From assembly GCA_030849465.1 (NCBI GenBank), contig JARVLF010000002.1, forward strand, positions 434,001 through 498,000: a DNA stretch of 64,000 nt. The letters run 5' to 3'. The DNA is from Moesziomyces globuligerus. Taxonomy: Eukaryota > Basidiomycota > Ustilaginomycetes > Ustilaginales > Ustilaginaceae. A program made the translations under genes and the position numbers. This document shows positions 21,363-30,485 of the stretch, one piece after another (position 1 is the first letter of the stretch; each line of letters begins with the position of its first letter). The notes beneath the pieces were generated by a model. The model was given only the letters and a program-made list of their open reading frames with translations. It searched no databases and was not told the DNA's origin.

Positions 21363-22418
21363 ACTTCACGTCTTCATTGTGTTAAGCGAGAAGACAAGCG
21401 AACAGCTAGTATTGTAGAATGACCAGACGATGAATGCTTGCTCACACAGCATGTCGAGCGAGGACAGTGTGAATGAGCGCTAGTCGATATGAATTTGCGA
21501 GCGGGAGGGAGCGGCGAGAGTGGTCGACTGTGGTCGACTGTTAGATCGAGCAGGGTGGCGCGCATCGACGTCATCAACGTTATTTCCCCACGTCGCCGTG
21601 ATGCGCTTGGGTGAGCCGGAAACGGAGTCGCGCGCCTGGCCAAGTCCAAGGTCGAGACCGCGCTATCCGGCGAGCTCGGCTGCTTGTCCAACCGGGCCTG
21701 CCACGGGCATCGAAGCTTCCATCGCTCGATGCCAGTTCCAGTTGACGTCCCGTCTGTCAGCAAGCCTAACTGGCCTCGACAGCTGTACAAAGTAGCAACA
21801 GTAGCGTTTGTGAAAGCCTGGTACTCGAAGTGATGTTGCGTAGAGGCTTGATCGTGCGTCCACCGGGGGAAGGGAGAGCGGTCTGGTATCTGGTATCTTG
21901 TATCGAGGCGAGACCCTTCGCTAAGCTCAGGCAGTTGGGCGAAAGGGTTAAAGTAGAAAGCGGGTTCCAATCAGTGAATTCTCCACATTTGGCAATTTGG
22001 CGCTTTTTTGGCCCCGCATGAGATGCGGACCGAAAATGGCGAATTTCACGTTGGCGCTTCCGCTCACTTCGGATCCCGAAAAAGCCGGGCCTCACCCTTC
22101 CTTCCACCCGCCCTTTGGTCAGCGCCTGGCTGGTCTGGCTGGCCTCGGCTTGACCACGATCCTCATCACCCTCCTCCTTCCCCCCACACGCAGACGCTGT
22201 CCAGGAACTTTCCCATCATCTTCCATAAGACTTGCGCTCAAGAGCACGTTGGCTATCTGCATCGAATCTCGTCCCACAAGGCCCCTAGCCGCATCAAGCC
22301 TTGCTCCAACGCGCCGCCGGAATAGACGGCATCCAAGGCCAGCTGGTGCCATCCAAGCTCGCATCTGAACCACATCTTGTTGGAGACCCCCTGGAAAACT
22401 TGAACGAAGCTCGGAATC
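21363..22418. other. intergenic region between GCN1 and the SLC25 carrier
   Basis: About 1 kb without a recognisable gene: GCN1 3' end and the carrier promoter and leader. A 198-codon minus-strand frame (21374-21970) has no recognisable content and is not called. Confidence 0.5.
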
Positions 22419-23669
22419 ATGGCGCAGAGCCAGCTGGTACGTAGACGAGTAGATTGTCCTCGAAGGCGCATACGGCCAAGCTGACCGTCTTGCCTCCCCC
22501 GGTGTGCATCGCAGCCTCCTTTTGCCCAAGCTACGGCGGGCGCGCTTGGCTCGCTGACGAGCAACACGCTCGTGTATCCGCTGGACCTGCTCTCGACACG
22601 ATGCCAGACGCAGTCGCGTGGTCGGGACGGCAAAGGCGGCTACCGCTCCATCGGCGCGGCGCTCTCCGAGATTGTCAACCAGAACGGTGTCAGGGGTCTC
22701 TACCAAGGGCTTGCCTCGGATTCGATCTCGAACACGCTGGCCAACTTTCTCTTTTTCTACTTCCGGTCGTTTTTCATGGAGTCGGTGATCAAGCGCAAGC
22801 GAGCGCAGCTGCCCACGTCGGCGGCCGGCGCCAAGGGCAAGGGCAAATCGATCGCCATCACGGCGGCCGAGGATCTGGCGATCGGAGCGCTGGCAGGCAT
22901 CGTCTCGAGGCTGTTTACCACGCCGCTGTCCAACGTGACGGTGCGCATGCAGACGTCGGCTACGCCCAAGCACAAGTCCAAGGACCAGCTCGATGCGGCG
23001 AGCAAGGCCAAGGAGGCTGGCGCGGCGACGGGGCAGCCGAGCTCGGACAGCGAGTCGGACGACGAGGGTGGCTACGCCGAATCGCCCGGGATCGTCGACG
23101 TGCTCCGCCAGATCGTTGAGGAGAAGGGATGGCTGGGACTGTGGTCCGGATTCGAGACGGCAGCGATGCTGAGCATCTCGCCCGCGCTCACGTTCTACAG
23201 CACCAACGCCGTGTCGAACCTGCTGATCCCCAAGGAGCGGAGGGAAAAGCCGTCGTCGCTCCAGACGTTTGTCACCTCGGCCATCGGAAACAGCATCTCG
23301 ACCATGATCGTCTTCCCGCTTATCCTGTGCAAGACGCGCCTCCAGTGGCGGAGCCCCACGGGCCGCAAGATGTACCGCAACCTGCTCGACGTGCTGCGCA
23401 AGACAATCAAGCGCAACGGCCTCAAGGGCCTGTACCAGGGCCTGGACACGCAGCTCCTCAAGGGCCTCTTCAGCTTCGGAACCACCATGGTAAGTACCCA
23501 CCACTAGCTGCAAGACAAGCCGGATTGAATGCGACGCTGACCGCTCGACATGATGGCGCCTTTCAACTGAACTGAATTTCGGTGGATGCAGATGGTGAAA
23601 GCTCGCATCGAGACGCTCTTTGTGATGCTGTACCTGGCCGCGCGGAACCGTCGCGCGGCGCTGGCATGA
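22419..23669 (+). CDS. mitochondrial-carrier-family transporter, peroxisomal ANT1/PMP34 type (two introns)
   Basis: SLC25-fold membrane transporter. The exons 22419-22436, 22515-23489 and 23592-23669 give 356 residues. Exon 1 encodes only MAQSQL; exon 2 opens with FAQATAGALGSLTSNTLVYP, the first transmembrane segment. The three carrier repeats are visible: PLDLLSTRCQ, PLSNVTVRMQ (second repeat, acidic residue replaced) and PLILCKTRLQ, each followed by a GxxGLYxG-like block (GVRGLYQG, GWLGLWSG, GLKGLYQG). The second matrix loop holds an acidic/serine-rich insert (about residues 185-205). Similarity in length and motif deviations suggests the peroxisomal adenine-nucleotide/cofactor carriers (yeast Ant1, human SLC25A17) and not a mitochondrial ADP/ATP carrier; substrate is inference. 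Introns are 78 and 102 bases, both phase 0 with clean GT-AG ends. A start inside exon 2 would lose the first half of helix 1. Confidence 0.85.
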
Positions 23670-24192
23670 ACGCACGCGGATCTGATCCTAGTCGTATGAA
23701 TGTATTTGCATCGCATCATAAAGTATCGCTCGAGCATGCAGACGTGACGCCTAACTAGCTGTGATACTGAGTGCGATGCTGCCGAGCGCCGCACCGAGGA
23801 GAGGAGGCCGAAGAAATTTCAGCCGCGAACCTCCACTTGACAACGCGGAGTCTGAGAAGTGACTGATGGCGCGCCGATGCGAGCTGAGTCTTATCGTGCC
23901 GTGTGAGATGCTAAAGGCAACGCTGACGTGCGTGGGCGCACTGCCGAATTCACCAAAAACAAAAAAAAAGGCCAAGCCGGGTGACGGAATGCTGCTGCAG
24001 GAGGAGCAACCGACGGCATGTCCGTGCGCCTGCTCAGCATTCTCACACCACCGCAGTGCACTCGAAGACGGGACCTCGCTCGCCACCTCGCCTCTCACCC
24101 ACCATCCCGAGAGTGCTCGACGTAGACTCGGATCGGATCCCAGATTGGACGGAAGCTGTCTTGAACGAGCAGAGGATTCAGTGATTGGCACG
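23670..24192. promoter_or_regulatory. upstream region of IST2
   Basis: About 520 bases with no separate gene. The IST2 frame is open back to 23866, but the upstream codons are unlike the conserved family start and are probably leader. An A-run (23959-23970) lies in it. Confidence 0.4.
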
Positions 24193-26862
24193 ATGAACGG
24201 CATCAAGCACGACTCTGCACACGCACACGCTGCGCCCGCTCCACCGCCCAAGCGCGCCTCGGGAGCCGGCGACAGCGTGGCTGCTGCGGCGACAGGTCTC
24301 TCGGAGAAGGCACTGCCGCCCATCCAAGGCGCACTCCACACCGCCCAGAAGGCTGCCAAGGACGTCGTCGGCTCTGCGCGTGAGGCCGCCTCGTCGACGT
24401 CGGCATCGCCCGAATATCCAGTGCCACAGTCGCATCCCGATTCGCAGATCGCCGACTACGTGCTCGTCTTCCAGCACATCTCGCGCAAGCATCTGCGCTC
24501 CAGCACCAAGGTCCCCACCGCAGAGCGCGCCAAGATCGCCGCAGAGTACGATGCGCTCGTCCAGCGCATCCGAGACACGGGCCTGCACGTCACCAGCCGC
24601 GAGGGCGCAAAGGGCTCCGGCCACATCCTCATCTTTGTCAAGGCCGACTCGCAGCTCCTCCACCAGCTAGCCCGTCAAGAGGCCCTCTCCGACTACTTAC
24701 ACGGCGTCCTCTCCGTGCAGCCTCCTCCCCCGCGCTCCTCGAGCCTCGCAGACTCGGCCTCGGCCAAGCACCAGCCCCTCTCGGCGCTCCACCTCACCCC
24801 CGCCTCGCGCCTGCGTCTGGTCGACTCGCTCCTCACCTTGCCCAGCCTCGCCTCGCACGCCGTCAGGGACGTCAGCGGCAAGTCCCAGGTGCCCTCCGGC
24901 GCTGGGCTCAGACTCGGTCTCGCCGAGTTCCCGCACCTCGTCGACATGAGCGCCATCCACGATCCTGCCTACAACAAGGCGTGGATGAAGCGTTGGTCGC
25001 ACACCTCGCCCGCCAAGCTCTTCTCGGGCATCGGCCTCGCTGACCTCGACTCGATCCGCGAGCATTTCGGCGAGGACGTGGCGCTCTACTTTGGCTTCCT
25101 CAACTTTTACTTCCAGGCTCTGGCTCCGGCTGCGCTGCTCGGCCTCGCCTTCTGGCTGCTCGGCAGGCCCTTTTCGCCCGTCTACTCGCTCGGCCTAGTC
25201 TCCTGGTCCTGCCTCTCGGTCGAGCTCTGGCGTATGAAGGAGCGCAAGCTCGCCGTCCGCTGGGGCACCCTCGGCGTCTCCCAGGTCGATCGCAGGCGCC
25301 ACGACTTTATCCCTCGCACCACCCGCATCGACCCCGCCACCGAGGAGCCCGAGGAGGTCTTTGAATGGTGGCGCCGCGAGCTCCGCGTCATCCTCTCGCT
25401 CCCCATCGTCGCTCTCTTTGCTTCGCTGCTCGCCGCCACCATGACGCTCATGTTTGTCGTCGAGATCTTTGTCACCCAGCTCTACCACGGCCCGCTCAAG
25501 CAGGCCGTCCCCTTCATCCCCACCGCGCTGCTCGTCGTCGCCGTGCCCCAGATCATCGCCGCCTGGCAGGCGACGGCCGTCGCCATCACAAAGTGGGAGA
25601 ATCACCACAGCGCAAAGGCGTACGACTACTCGCTCACGCTCAAGCGCTTCGCCATGCAGGCCATCACCGCCTACGGCGCGCTCACGCTCTCGGCCTACAT
25701 CTACATCCCCTTTGGCGAGGCCATCATGGAGACCATGGTGCAGCGCGGCTTCTTCCGCGACTCGATCCAGGAGGCCATCCGCACGGGCAACATCAGCGAA
25801 AAGGGCATCGACTTCCACATCAACCCGGACCGCATGCACACCCAGCTCTTCGCCGTCAGCGTCACCAGCCAGATTGTCAACGCCTTCACCGAGCTCGCGC
25901 TGCCCGTGCTCATGCGCAAGTTTGCAGAGTGGCGCGAGGAGCGTGCGGCACAGAAGGACGGCGCGAACCCGCGCGAGCCACGGCGTCAGGACTCGGGCTC
26001 GTCGTCGAGCTCGGGCGACGTGACGCCTGTGGGGCAAGGTGCAGGCGAGGGCGCGAGGGACGAGTCGGAGCGTCGGTTCGTCTCGCGCGTGCGCAAGGAG
26101 CTGCAGCTGCCGCCGTACGATCTGTTCGGCGACTACGCCGAGATGGCGACGCAGTTTGGCTACATTACGCTCTGGTCGGTCGTCTGGCCGCTCTCGCCCG
26201 TCATGGGGTTTGTCAACAACTTTTTCGAGCTGCGCTCGGACGCTGCAAAGATCAGCGTCAACAACCGCAGACCCGTGCCCGTGCGCGCCGAGACGATCGG
26301 GCCGTGGCTCGAGGCGTTTGGCTTCATCGCCTGGCTGGGCGCGCTCAACAACGCCGCGCTCGTCTACCTCTTCCAGCAGTCGGAGCATGCGCATCTCGAG
26401 GGCCACTCGAGGTACGAGACCACCATGCGCTCGCACCTCCATCCCGCCGCCGTCGCCAACATGACGGCGAGCGACGTCGAAACCAGGTCGATGCTCAGCT
26501 TCTCCCGCCTGCTCCCCTCGCACATTCCGACCTCGGGCCCGGCGGGTGCGATTGTGGCCGCGGTGCTCGTCGCGCTGCTCGCCGAGCACGTCTACGCTCT
26601 CGTCCGCTCGGGCATCAGGCATATCCTCGAGAGGCTCATCTGGCGCGGCTCGCACGAGGAGATGGTGGTCAGGAGGAGGGAGTGGGTGCTCCGCGTCCAG
26701 ACGCTCAAGTCGCACGTCGATGGCCAGGTCGATCAAGCCGAGTCTGGCCTTGGGAGCATCCGCGAATCGCTCTCGGGCGATGTGCGTGCGGCTGCCGGAT
26801 TTTGGAGCACCGACAAGGACATCGGGCCCTCTGCCATCCAGAGCTCTGGCAAGACCGATTGA
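24193..26862 (+). CDS. IST2: anoctamin/TMEM16 family protein (Ist2-like)
   Basis: Multi-pass membrane protein of the TMEM16 family. The fungal members include Ist2, which tethers cortical ER to the plasma membrane, and lipid scramblases. From the ATG at 24193 (A at -3) it has 889 residues. Residues 1-75 are a low-complexity cytosolic segment. Next is the anoctamin dimerisation-type domain (YVLVFQHISRKHLRSS; GSGHILIFVKA). The AIHDPAYNKAWMKRW block leads into the membrane part, which begins around ALYFGFLNFYFQALAPAALL and carries about eight to ten hydrophobic helices (for example VALFASLLAATMTLMFVVEI). The conserved DYAEMATQFGYITLWSVVWP and NNFFELRSDAAKI segments supply acidic residues of the Ca-site region. 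A Ser/Gly-rich loop lies around residues 595-615. The tail lacks an obvious long basic PIP2-binding domain like yeast Ist2. The frame has no introns. Confidence 0.9.
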   Translation: MNGIKHDSAHAHAAPAPPPKRASGAGDSVAAAATGLSEKALPPIQGALHTAQKAAKDVVGSAREAASSTSASPEYPVPQSHPDSQIADYVLVFQHISRKHLRSSTKVPTAERAKIAAEYDALVQRIRDTGLHVTSREGAKGSGHILIFVKADSQLLHQLARQEALSDYLHGVLSVQPPPPRSSSLADSASAKHQPLSALHLTPASRLRLVDSLLTLPSLASHAVRDVSGKSQVPSGAGLRLGLAEFPHLVDMSAIHDPAYNKAWMKRWSHTSPAKLFSGIGLADLDSIREHFGEDVALYFGFLNFYFQALAPAALLGLAFWLLGRPFSPVYSLGLVSWSCLSVELWRMKERKLAVRWGTLGVSQVDRRRHDFIPRTTRIDPATEEPEEVFEWWRRELRVILSLPIVALFASLLAATMTLMFVVEIFVTQLYHGPLKQAVPFIPTALLVVAVPQIIAAWQATAVAITKWENHHSAKAYDYSLTLKRFAMQAITAYGALTLSAYIYIPFGEAIMETMVQRGFFRDSIQEAIRTGNISEKGIDFHINPDRMHTQLFAVSVTSQIVNAFTELALPVLMRKFAEWREERAAQKDGANPREPRRQDSGSSSSSGDVTPVGQGAGEGARDESERRFVSRVRKELQLPPYDLFGDYAEMATQFGYITLWSVVWPLSPVMGFVNNFFELRSDAAKISVNNRRPVPVRAETIGPWLEAFGFIAWLGALNNAALVYLFQQSEHAHLEGHSRYETTMRSHLHPAAVANMTASDVETRSMLSFSRLLPSHIPTSGPAGAIVAAVLVALLAEHVYALVRSGIRHILERLIWRGSHEEMVVRRREWVLRVQTLKSHVDGQVDQAESGLGSIRESLSGDVRAAAGFWSTDKDIGPSAIQSSGKTD

Positions 26863-27102
26863 TCTCTCCCTCCGCGCGCCTCAAGATCCGGCTCGCTTGT
26901 TTCCCTTTGTCGATTAGGAAGTTGCAGCAGTGCACAGCTTGCCACAGCTTGCCACGGCTTGTTGCGCCTCGCCGTGCTGTCTGTGTGTGGTTCGTGTCTG
27001 AAGCCAGTTTCGACCGTGGTGTGGGGGGTTTTGAGATTGGGTTGGCAGAGATGAGAGGTCGGGAAGGGGGGATACTGTTACAGAGATGGAGGGATGGGGG
27101 AT

Positions 27103-27903
27103 TTATTGGCCTCGACCACGGCCTCTTCCAGCGCCGCGTCCACGGTCTGGACCACCTTGACCGCCGCGACCACCGCCGCGATTGTAGCCGCGTCCGCCGC
27201 CACCGCCTGCGCCGCCACGGTGGCCGAGGCTGACGCCGCCCGAGAGGCCGCCGCCGCCGTGCTGGCGCTGCTTGCGTGCTGCCTCTTCGCTCTCCTTGAC
27301 CTGGTCGATCACCGAGTCGGCCACGCGACAGTACTTGATCTACCCCACAGAAAAAGATGCGCCCCCAGTCAGTCTACTGCTGCAGCCGCACTCGGGCCTT
27401 AGAGGGTTGGGGTGGGTGGGGGTGACTTACTGTGCTGCCACGAATATAGCATTCTTTCTGCTTCCAGAACTGCTCTCCACTCTGCCAAACCCAACATCAA
27501 CTTTGTCAGCAGCAGCAACATCAGAGAAAGGGGGAAGGGGGGGGGGGAGGCGTCAACGTACAGCGCTTGTCTCGTATACTTCGCGGAGCGTCAGGTTCAT
27601 AAAGTTGTCGCAGGCCACCAAGTGACCGTTGAACGTCGAGCCGTTCTTGAGCTCCACCAACTGCGCCGTCGCCGGTGCGCACACGAGTCCAAACAAGGTC
27701 AGCGTCTCTCGATCTCGATCTGCGTCATGTCGGGAAAGGCGCGGGCGCTTACCATCGGCTTGTTCTGCGCTGCGTTGAGCAGCGACAAGGGCAACTACGG
27801 TACGCAAAGCAAAACACATCCCAGCTAGTCAGCAACGAATCTACGATGTTCGGTCGCCTCCGAATGAGCCGCAACATCAGCAGTCGCTGCAGATACGTAC
27901 CAT
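27103..27903 (-). CDS. LSM4: U6 snRNA-associated Sm-like protein LSm4 (four introns)
   Basis: Subunit of the Lsm1-7 (mRNA decay) and Lsm2-8 (U6 snRNP) rings. Five coding exons read 27903-27901, 27794-27753, 27660-27562, 27481-27431 and 27339-27103, giving 143 residues. The Sm1 motif is LVELKNGSTFNGHLVACDNF with NLTLREVY, and Sm2 is CYIRGSTIKYCRV. The C-terminal tail from about residue 80 is rich in RGG/GGRG repeats, as usual for Lsm4 and linked to methylation and P-body assembly. All junctions are GT-AG and phase 0; introns are 106, 92, 80 and 91 bases. The first coding exon is just the ATG followed at once by GTACGT. The assembled N terminus MLPLSLLNAAQNKPM matches the family exactly, which supports the model. 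It is divergent from NAB2. Confidence 0.93.
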
Positions 27904-28390
27904 CGTGCCTTCTATACACGCGCTTGGTGCGCGGGACGATACAAAGGCGGTCGGTGAAGGCGTGTGGGTTGGGTTTCGAGCCGAGCCAAGGGGCTGAGGG
28001 AACCTCGAGTGCGTGGGTTGATTAGCGAGGGCTGAGGAGGTTGAAGATCGGCGTCGTTTGTAGCCCGGGTTGACCTGATGTGGCGATTGCAAAGCGCCGA
28101 TGATGGTGTCGGAAAGCGAGTGCGCGGTGGGGGTTCGAGCGGGAGCGAGGCCGACGGCTGATGGATGATGGTTGGTGCAGTTGCCGACTCGTCCAACTCC
28201 ACTCGTTGGCCATCTCCTGATCTGCGCACTCCCGATCGCACCACTCTCACCCCGATGAAAATTTCGCTGCGAGCCGCACGACACCCGACATCCACACATG
28301 GCTGAGCTTGGCACACTGTTGCACCTTCGCGTCGACCACATGCACCTTGCGACCCGCACTCGTGGTAGGAGCACAGCACACGCACCTACC
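27904..28390. promoter_or_regulatory. shared divergent promoter LSM4 / NAB2
   Basis: 487 bases separate the two start codons of these RNA-processing genes, so their promoters must overlap or adjoin. No specific factor site is claimed. Confidence 0.5.
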
Positions 28391-29866
28391 ATGTCGGCCT
28401 TTCGCAACATCGACGTGCGCGCGCCGCACGTCCAGCAACTCCAGCAGACCATCCAGCACGAGCTCGCCCGGCGCACCTACTCGTCCGACGACGACCCCGT
28501 CATGGCCGAATACATCGTCGTCATGCTCGCCAACCAAAAGACGCCCGACCAGGTCACCTCGGAACTCAACGAGCTCATCGGTGCCGAGTACGACCCCGCG
28601 TTCACAGACTGGATCTGGTCCCAGACGCAGACGTGCCTCGACCATGCCGACCGAGCCGACCAGGCCCACCAACTCGACCAAGCTGAACGTACCGACCAGG
28701 TTGCAGACGCCACCACGTCGACCAACAACAATACGGATGCACGTAGGCAGGAAGCAACGTATAGGCGTAGTAGGTCTCCCGAGGCGGCGGGGAGCTCACG
28801 TCAACGCATGGGGCGCGAGAGGCGGAGCCGGTCGCCGCCGCCGGCGTACTCGCGCTACACACACGACGCGCGCGTCCGCGACGACCGCGCCTTCGACGGC
28901 GAGAGCTACTGGCGTCGAAAGGCCGACGAGCGTCGTAGGCAGCCTCGCCCACCTGTGCTCCGCGAAGGCGGGCCGCGACACGTATTCGATGCGGCCGTCG
29001 ACGCGCTTCGCCAACCTGGCGCCGGCGGACCGCCGAATGCACAGAAGGAACTCTTCCCCACCACCTCTGCAGTCGAACCTGCTGCGGGGACAAGCATCTT
29101 CGGTCGGGCTGGGATCCCGGATCCGCGAGCGCCGGCCTTCGTACCTTCGACCGAGGCGTCTGCGACGGCGCCGGCAGAGGAGGCGGCGTCGATCTTTGCG
29201 CGCATCGATCCGATGGTGCCGGTCAACGAGCCGCCTCCGGCGACGGCTGTGGCGCAGTCGACCGAGTTCCCGAGCGAGCCGAGCGAGACGGCGCTGTGCA
29301 GGTGGAACGTCGGATGCACGAATCCGGTGTGCGCCTACTCGCACGCCTCGCCCGCCAACGCCGCGCCGGGCGGCGATCCGGACGCACTCGTGCTCAGCCA
29401 GCAGTCGTGCAGGTTCGGCGCTCGCTGCACCAACAAGGACTGCACACGCAGCCACGTCAGCCCCGCCGTTGCCAAGCTTCAGGCGCGAAGTCTCCCCGCC
29501 ACGGTGTCGGTGCCGATGGCGGGGGCGAGGGAGAAGGCGAGCGCGGGTGGGGTGCTGTCGATGGATGCGGCGTTACCGAGCCAGACGGCGTCCAGACCGT
29601 GCAGGTTCGGCGCGGCCTGTACGCGGCCCGACTGCTTCTTTGCGCATCCAGAGAGCAAGGTGGGCGGGACGCCATGCAGGTTCGGACTCGGCTGCACGAG
29701 GAAGGATTGCTACTTTACGCATCCGCAAGGTCAGAGGGCCAGCGACGCCCCGCTCACGGGTACCGTCAATAGGTTGCATGTCTTTGCACACGAGACACAG
29801 GACGAGGACATGGAGAGGATCATCCCTGGCGCTCCGGAACACCCACAACCACTCCTCTCGTCTTGA
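28391..29866 (+). CDS. NAB2: nuclear poly(A)-RNA-binding CCCH zinc-finger protein (Nab2/ZC3H14 type)
   Basis: Binds poly(A) tails and acts in poly(A) length control and mRNA export. The 491-residue frame starts at an ATG with A at -3. Residues about 10-85 form the helical PWI-like N-terminal domain (MAEYIVVMLANQKTPDQV; PAFTDWIW) that in yeast contacts the nuclear pore protein Mlp1. A serine/arginine-rich linker follows (RRSRSPEAAGSSRQR), with no clear RGG box. Four C-x5-C-x4-C-x3-H fingers lie in the C-terminal part: CRWNVGCTNPVCAYSH (from residue 303), CRFGARCTNKDCTRSH, CRFGAACTRPDCFFAH and CRFGLGCTRKDCYFTH (from 429). The spacing matches Nab2 and not the C-x8-C-x5 TTP type. Yeast has seven fingers; only four are present here. 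An upstream in-frame extension to 28298 is unlikely coding. Confidence 0.88.
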   Translation: MSAFRNIDVRAPHVQQLQQTIQHELARRTYSSDDDPVMAEYIVVMLANQKTPDQVTSELNELIGAEYDPAFTDWIWSQTQTCLDHADRADQAHQLDQAERTDQVADATTSTNNNTDARRQEATYRRSRSPEAAGSSRQRMGRERRSRSPPPAYSRYTHDARVRDDRAFDGESYWRRKADERRRQPRPPVLREGGPRHVFDAAVDALRQPGAGGPPNAQKELFPTTSAVEPAAGTSIFGRAGIPDPRAPAFVPSTEASATAPAEEAASIFARIDPMVPVNEPPPATAVAQSTEFPSEPSETALCRWNVGCTNPVCAYSHASPANAAPGGDPDALVLSQQSCRFGARCTNKDCTRSHVSPAVAKLQARSLPATVSVPMAGAREKASAGGVLSMDAALPSQTASRPCRFGAACTRPDCFFAHPESKVGGTPCRFGLGCTRKDCYFTHPQGQRASDAPLTGTVNRLHVFAHETQDEDMERIIPGAPEHPQPLLSS

Positions 29867-30485
29867 TGATTCTCCCCCCGCGCTCTGAAATACAGATTAC
29901 GGCGTTTAGTGTCGATGCAGTCGTGTGTGGGGTGTGCTACGGCGTCACATTGATCTGCAGAACGTCGGCAGACTCACTGGCTCGGATATCGATGCTGAAC
30001 ACATCCGGCGGCAGAACACATCATATCGTAGACAACCTTGTTGGCCGGGATGAAATCGGGTTCGTGGGGTCCTTGATCTGAACCGCACGGAGTTCGGAGC
30101 CTTGTCGCGCCAGGGAGGGTTGGTGCGTCACCATGGATGCTGTTTTTTCCAGGTTGCGTGTCGCAACCTCATCCGCGCTTGCTCATTCAATCGACTATGG
30201 TCGATGCGCCATGAAGCCGTCTGGGCGCGGAACACGCCGTGATGAGATGCGCACATATGAGCTCGAAGCTCTGGAAGCTCTCGACGCGCACACGCGCGCG
30301 CGCGCGCGCGCTCGGAAACAAAGCTCACACTCTCCGGGCCAACGCAACAAAGGAAACCACCCCCTGTCGCTCGACTTTGGTCGGTTAAAAGCCCCTATCC
30401 TCCCAGCTCCCCCTGCTGCCCAACTCCCTCAGCTGGCTGTGGTACTCTTCGTACGTCCACTTCTAGCTTGGTTTTGCAAAGCGTC
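29867..30485. other. intergenic region after NAB2
   Basis: 619 bases, no gene seen. It holds the NAB2 3' end and the promoter of the next gene, and includes an alternating CG run (30293-30311). Confidence 0.5.
30293..30311. repeat. alternating (CG)n run
   Basis: Nineteen bases of strict C/G alternation flanked by CACA on the left; such sequence can adopt Z-DNA. It lies about 175 bases upstream of the following start codon. Confidence 0.85.

Noticed and set aside
21374..21970. 198-codon minus-strand frame downstream of GCN1
   Set aside because: No recognisable sequence or family-like start; probably 3' untranslated and intergenic sequence.
25195..26736. 513-codon minus-strand open frame
   Set aside because: Antisense of the IST2 gene, with no domain.
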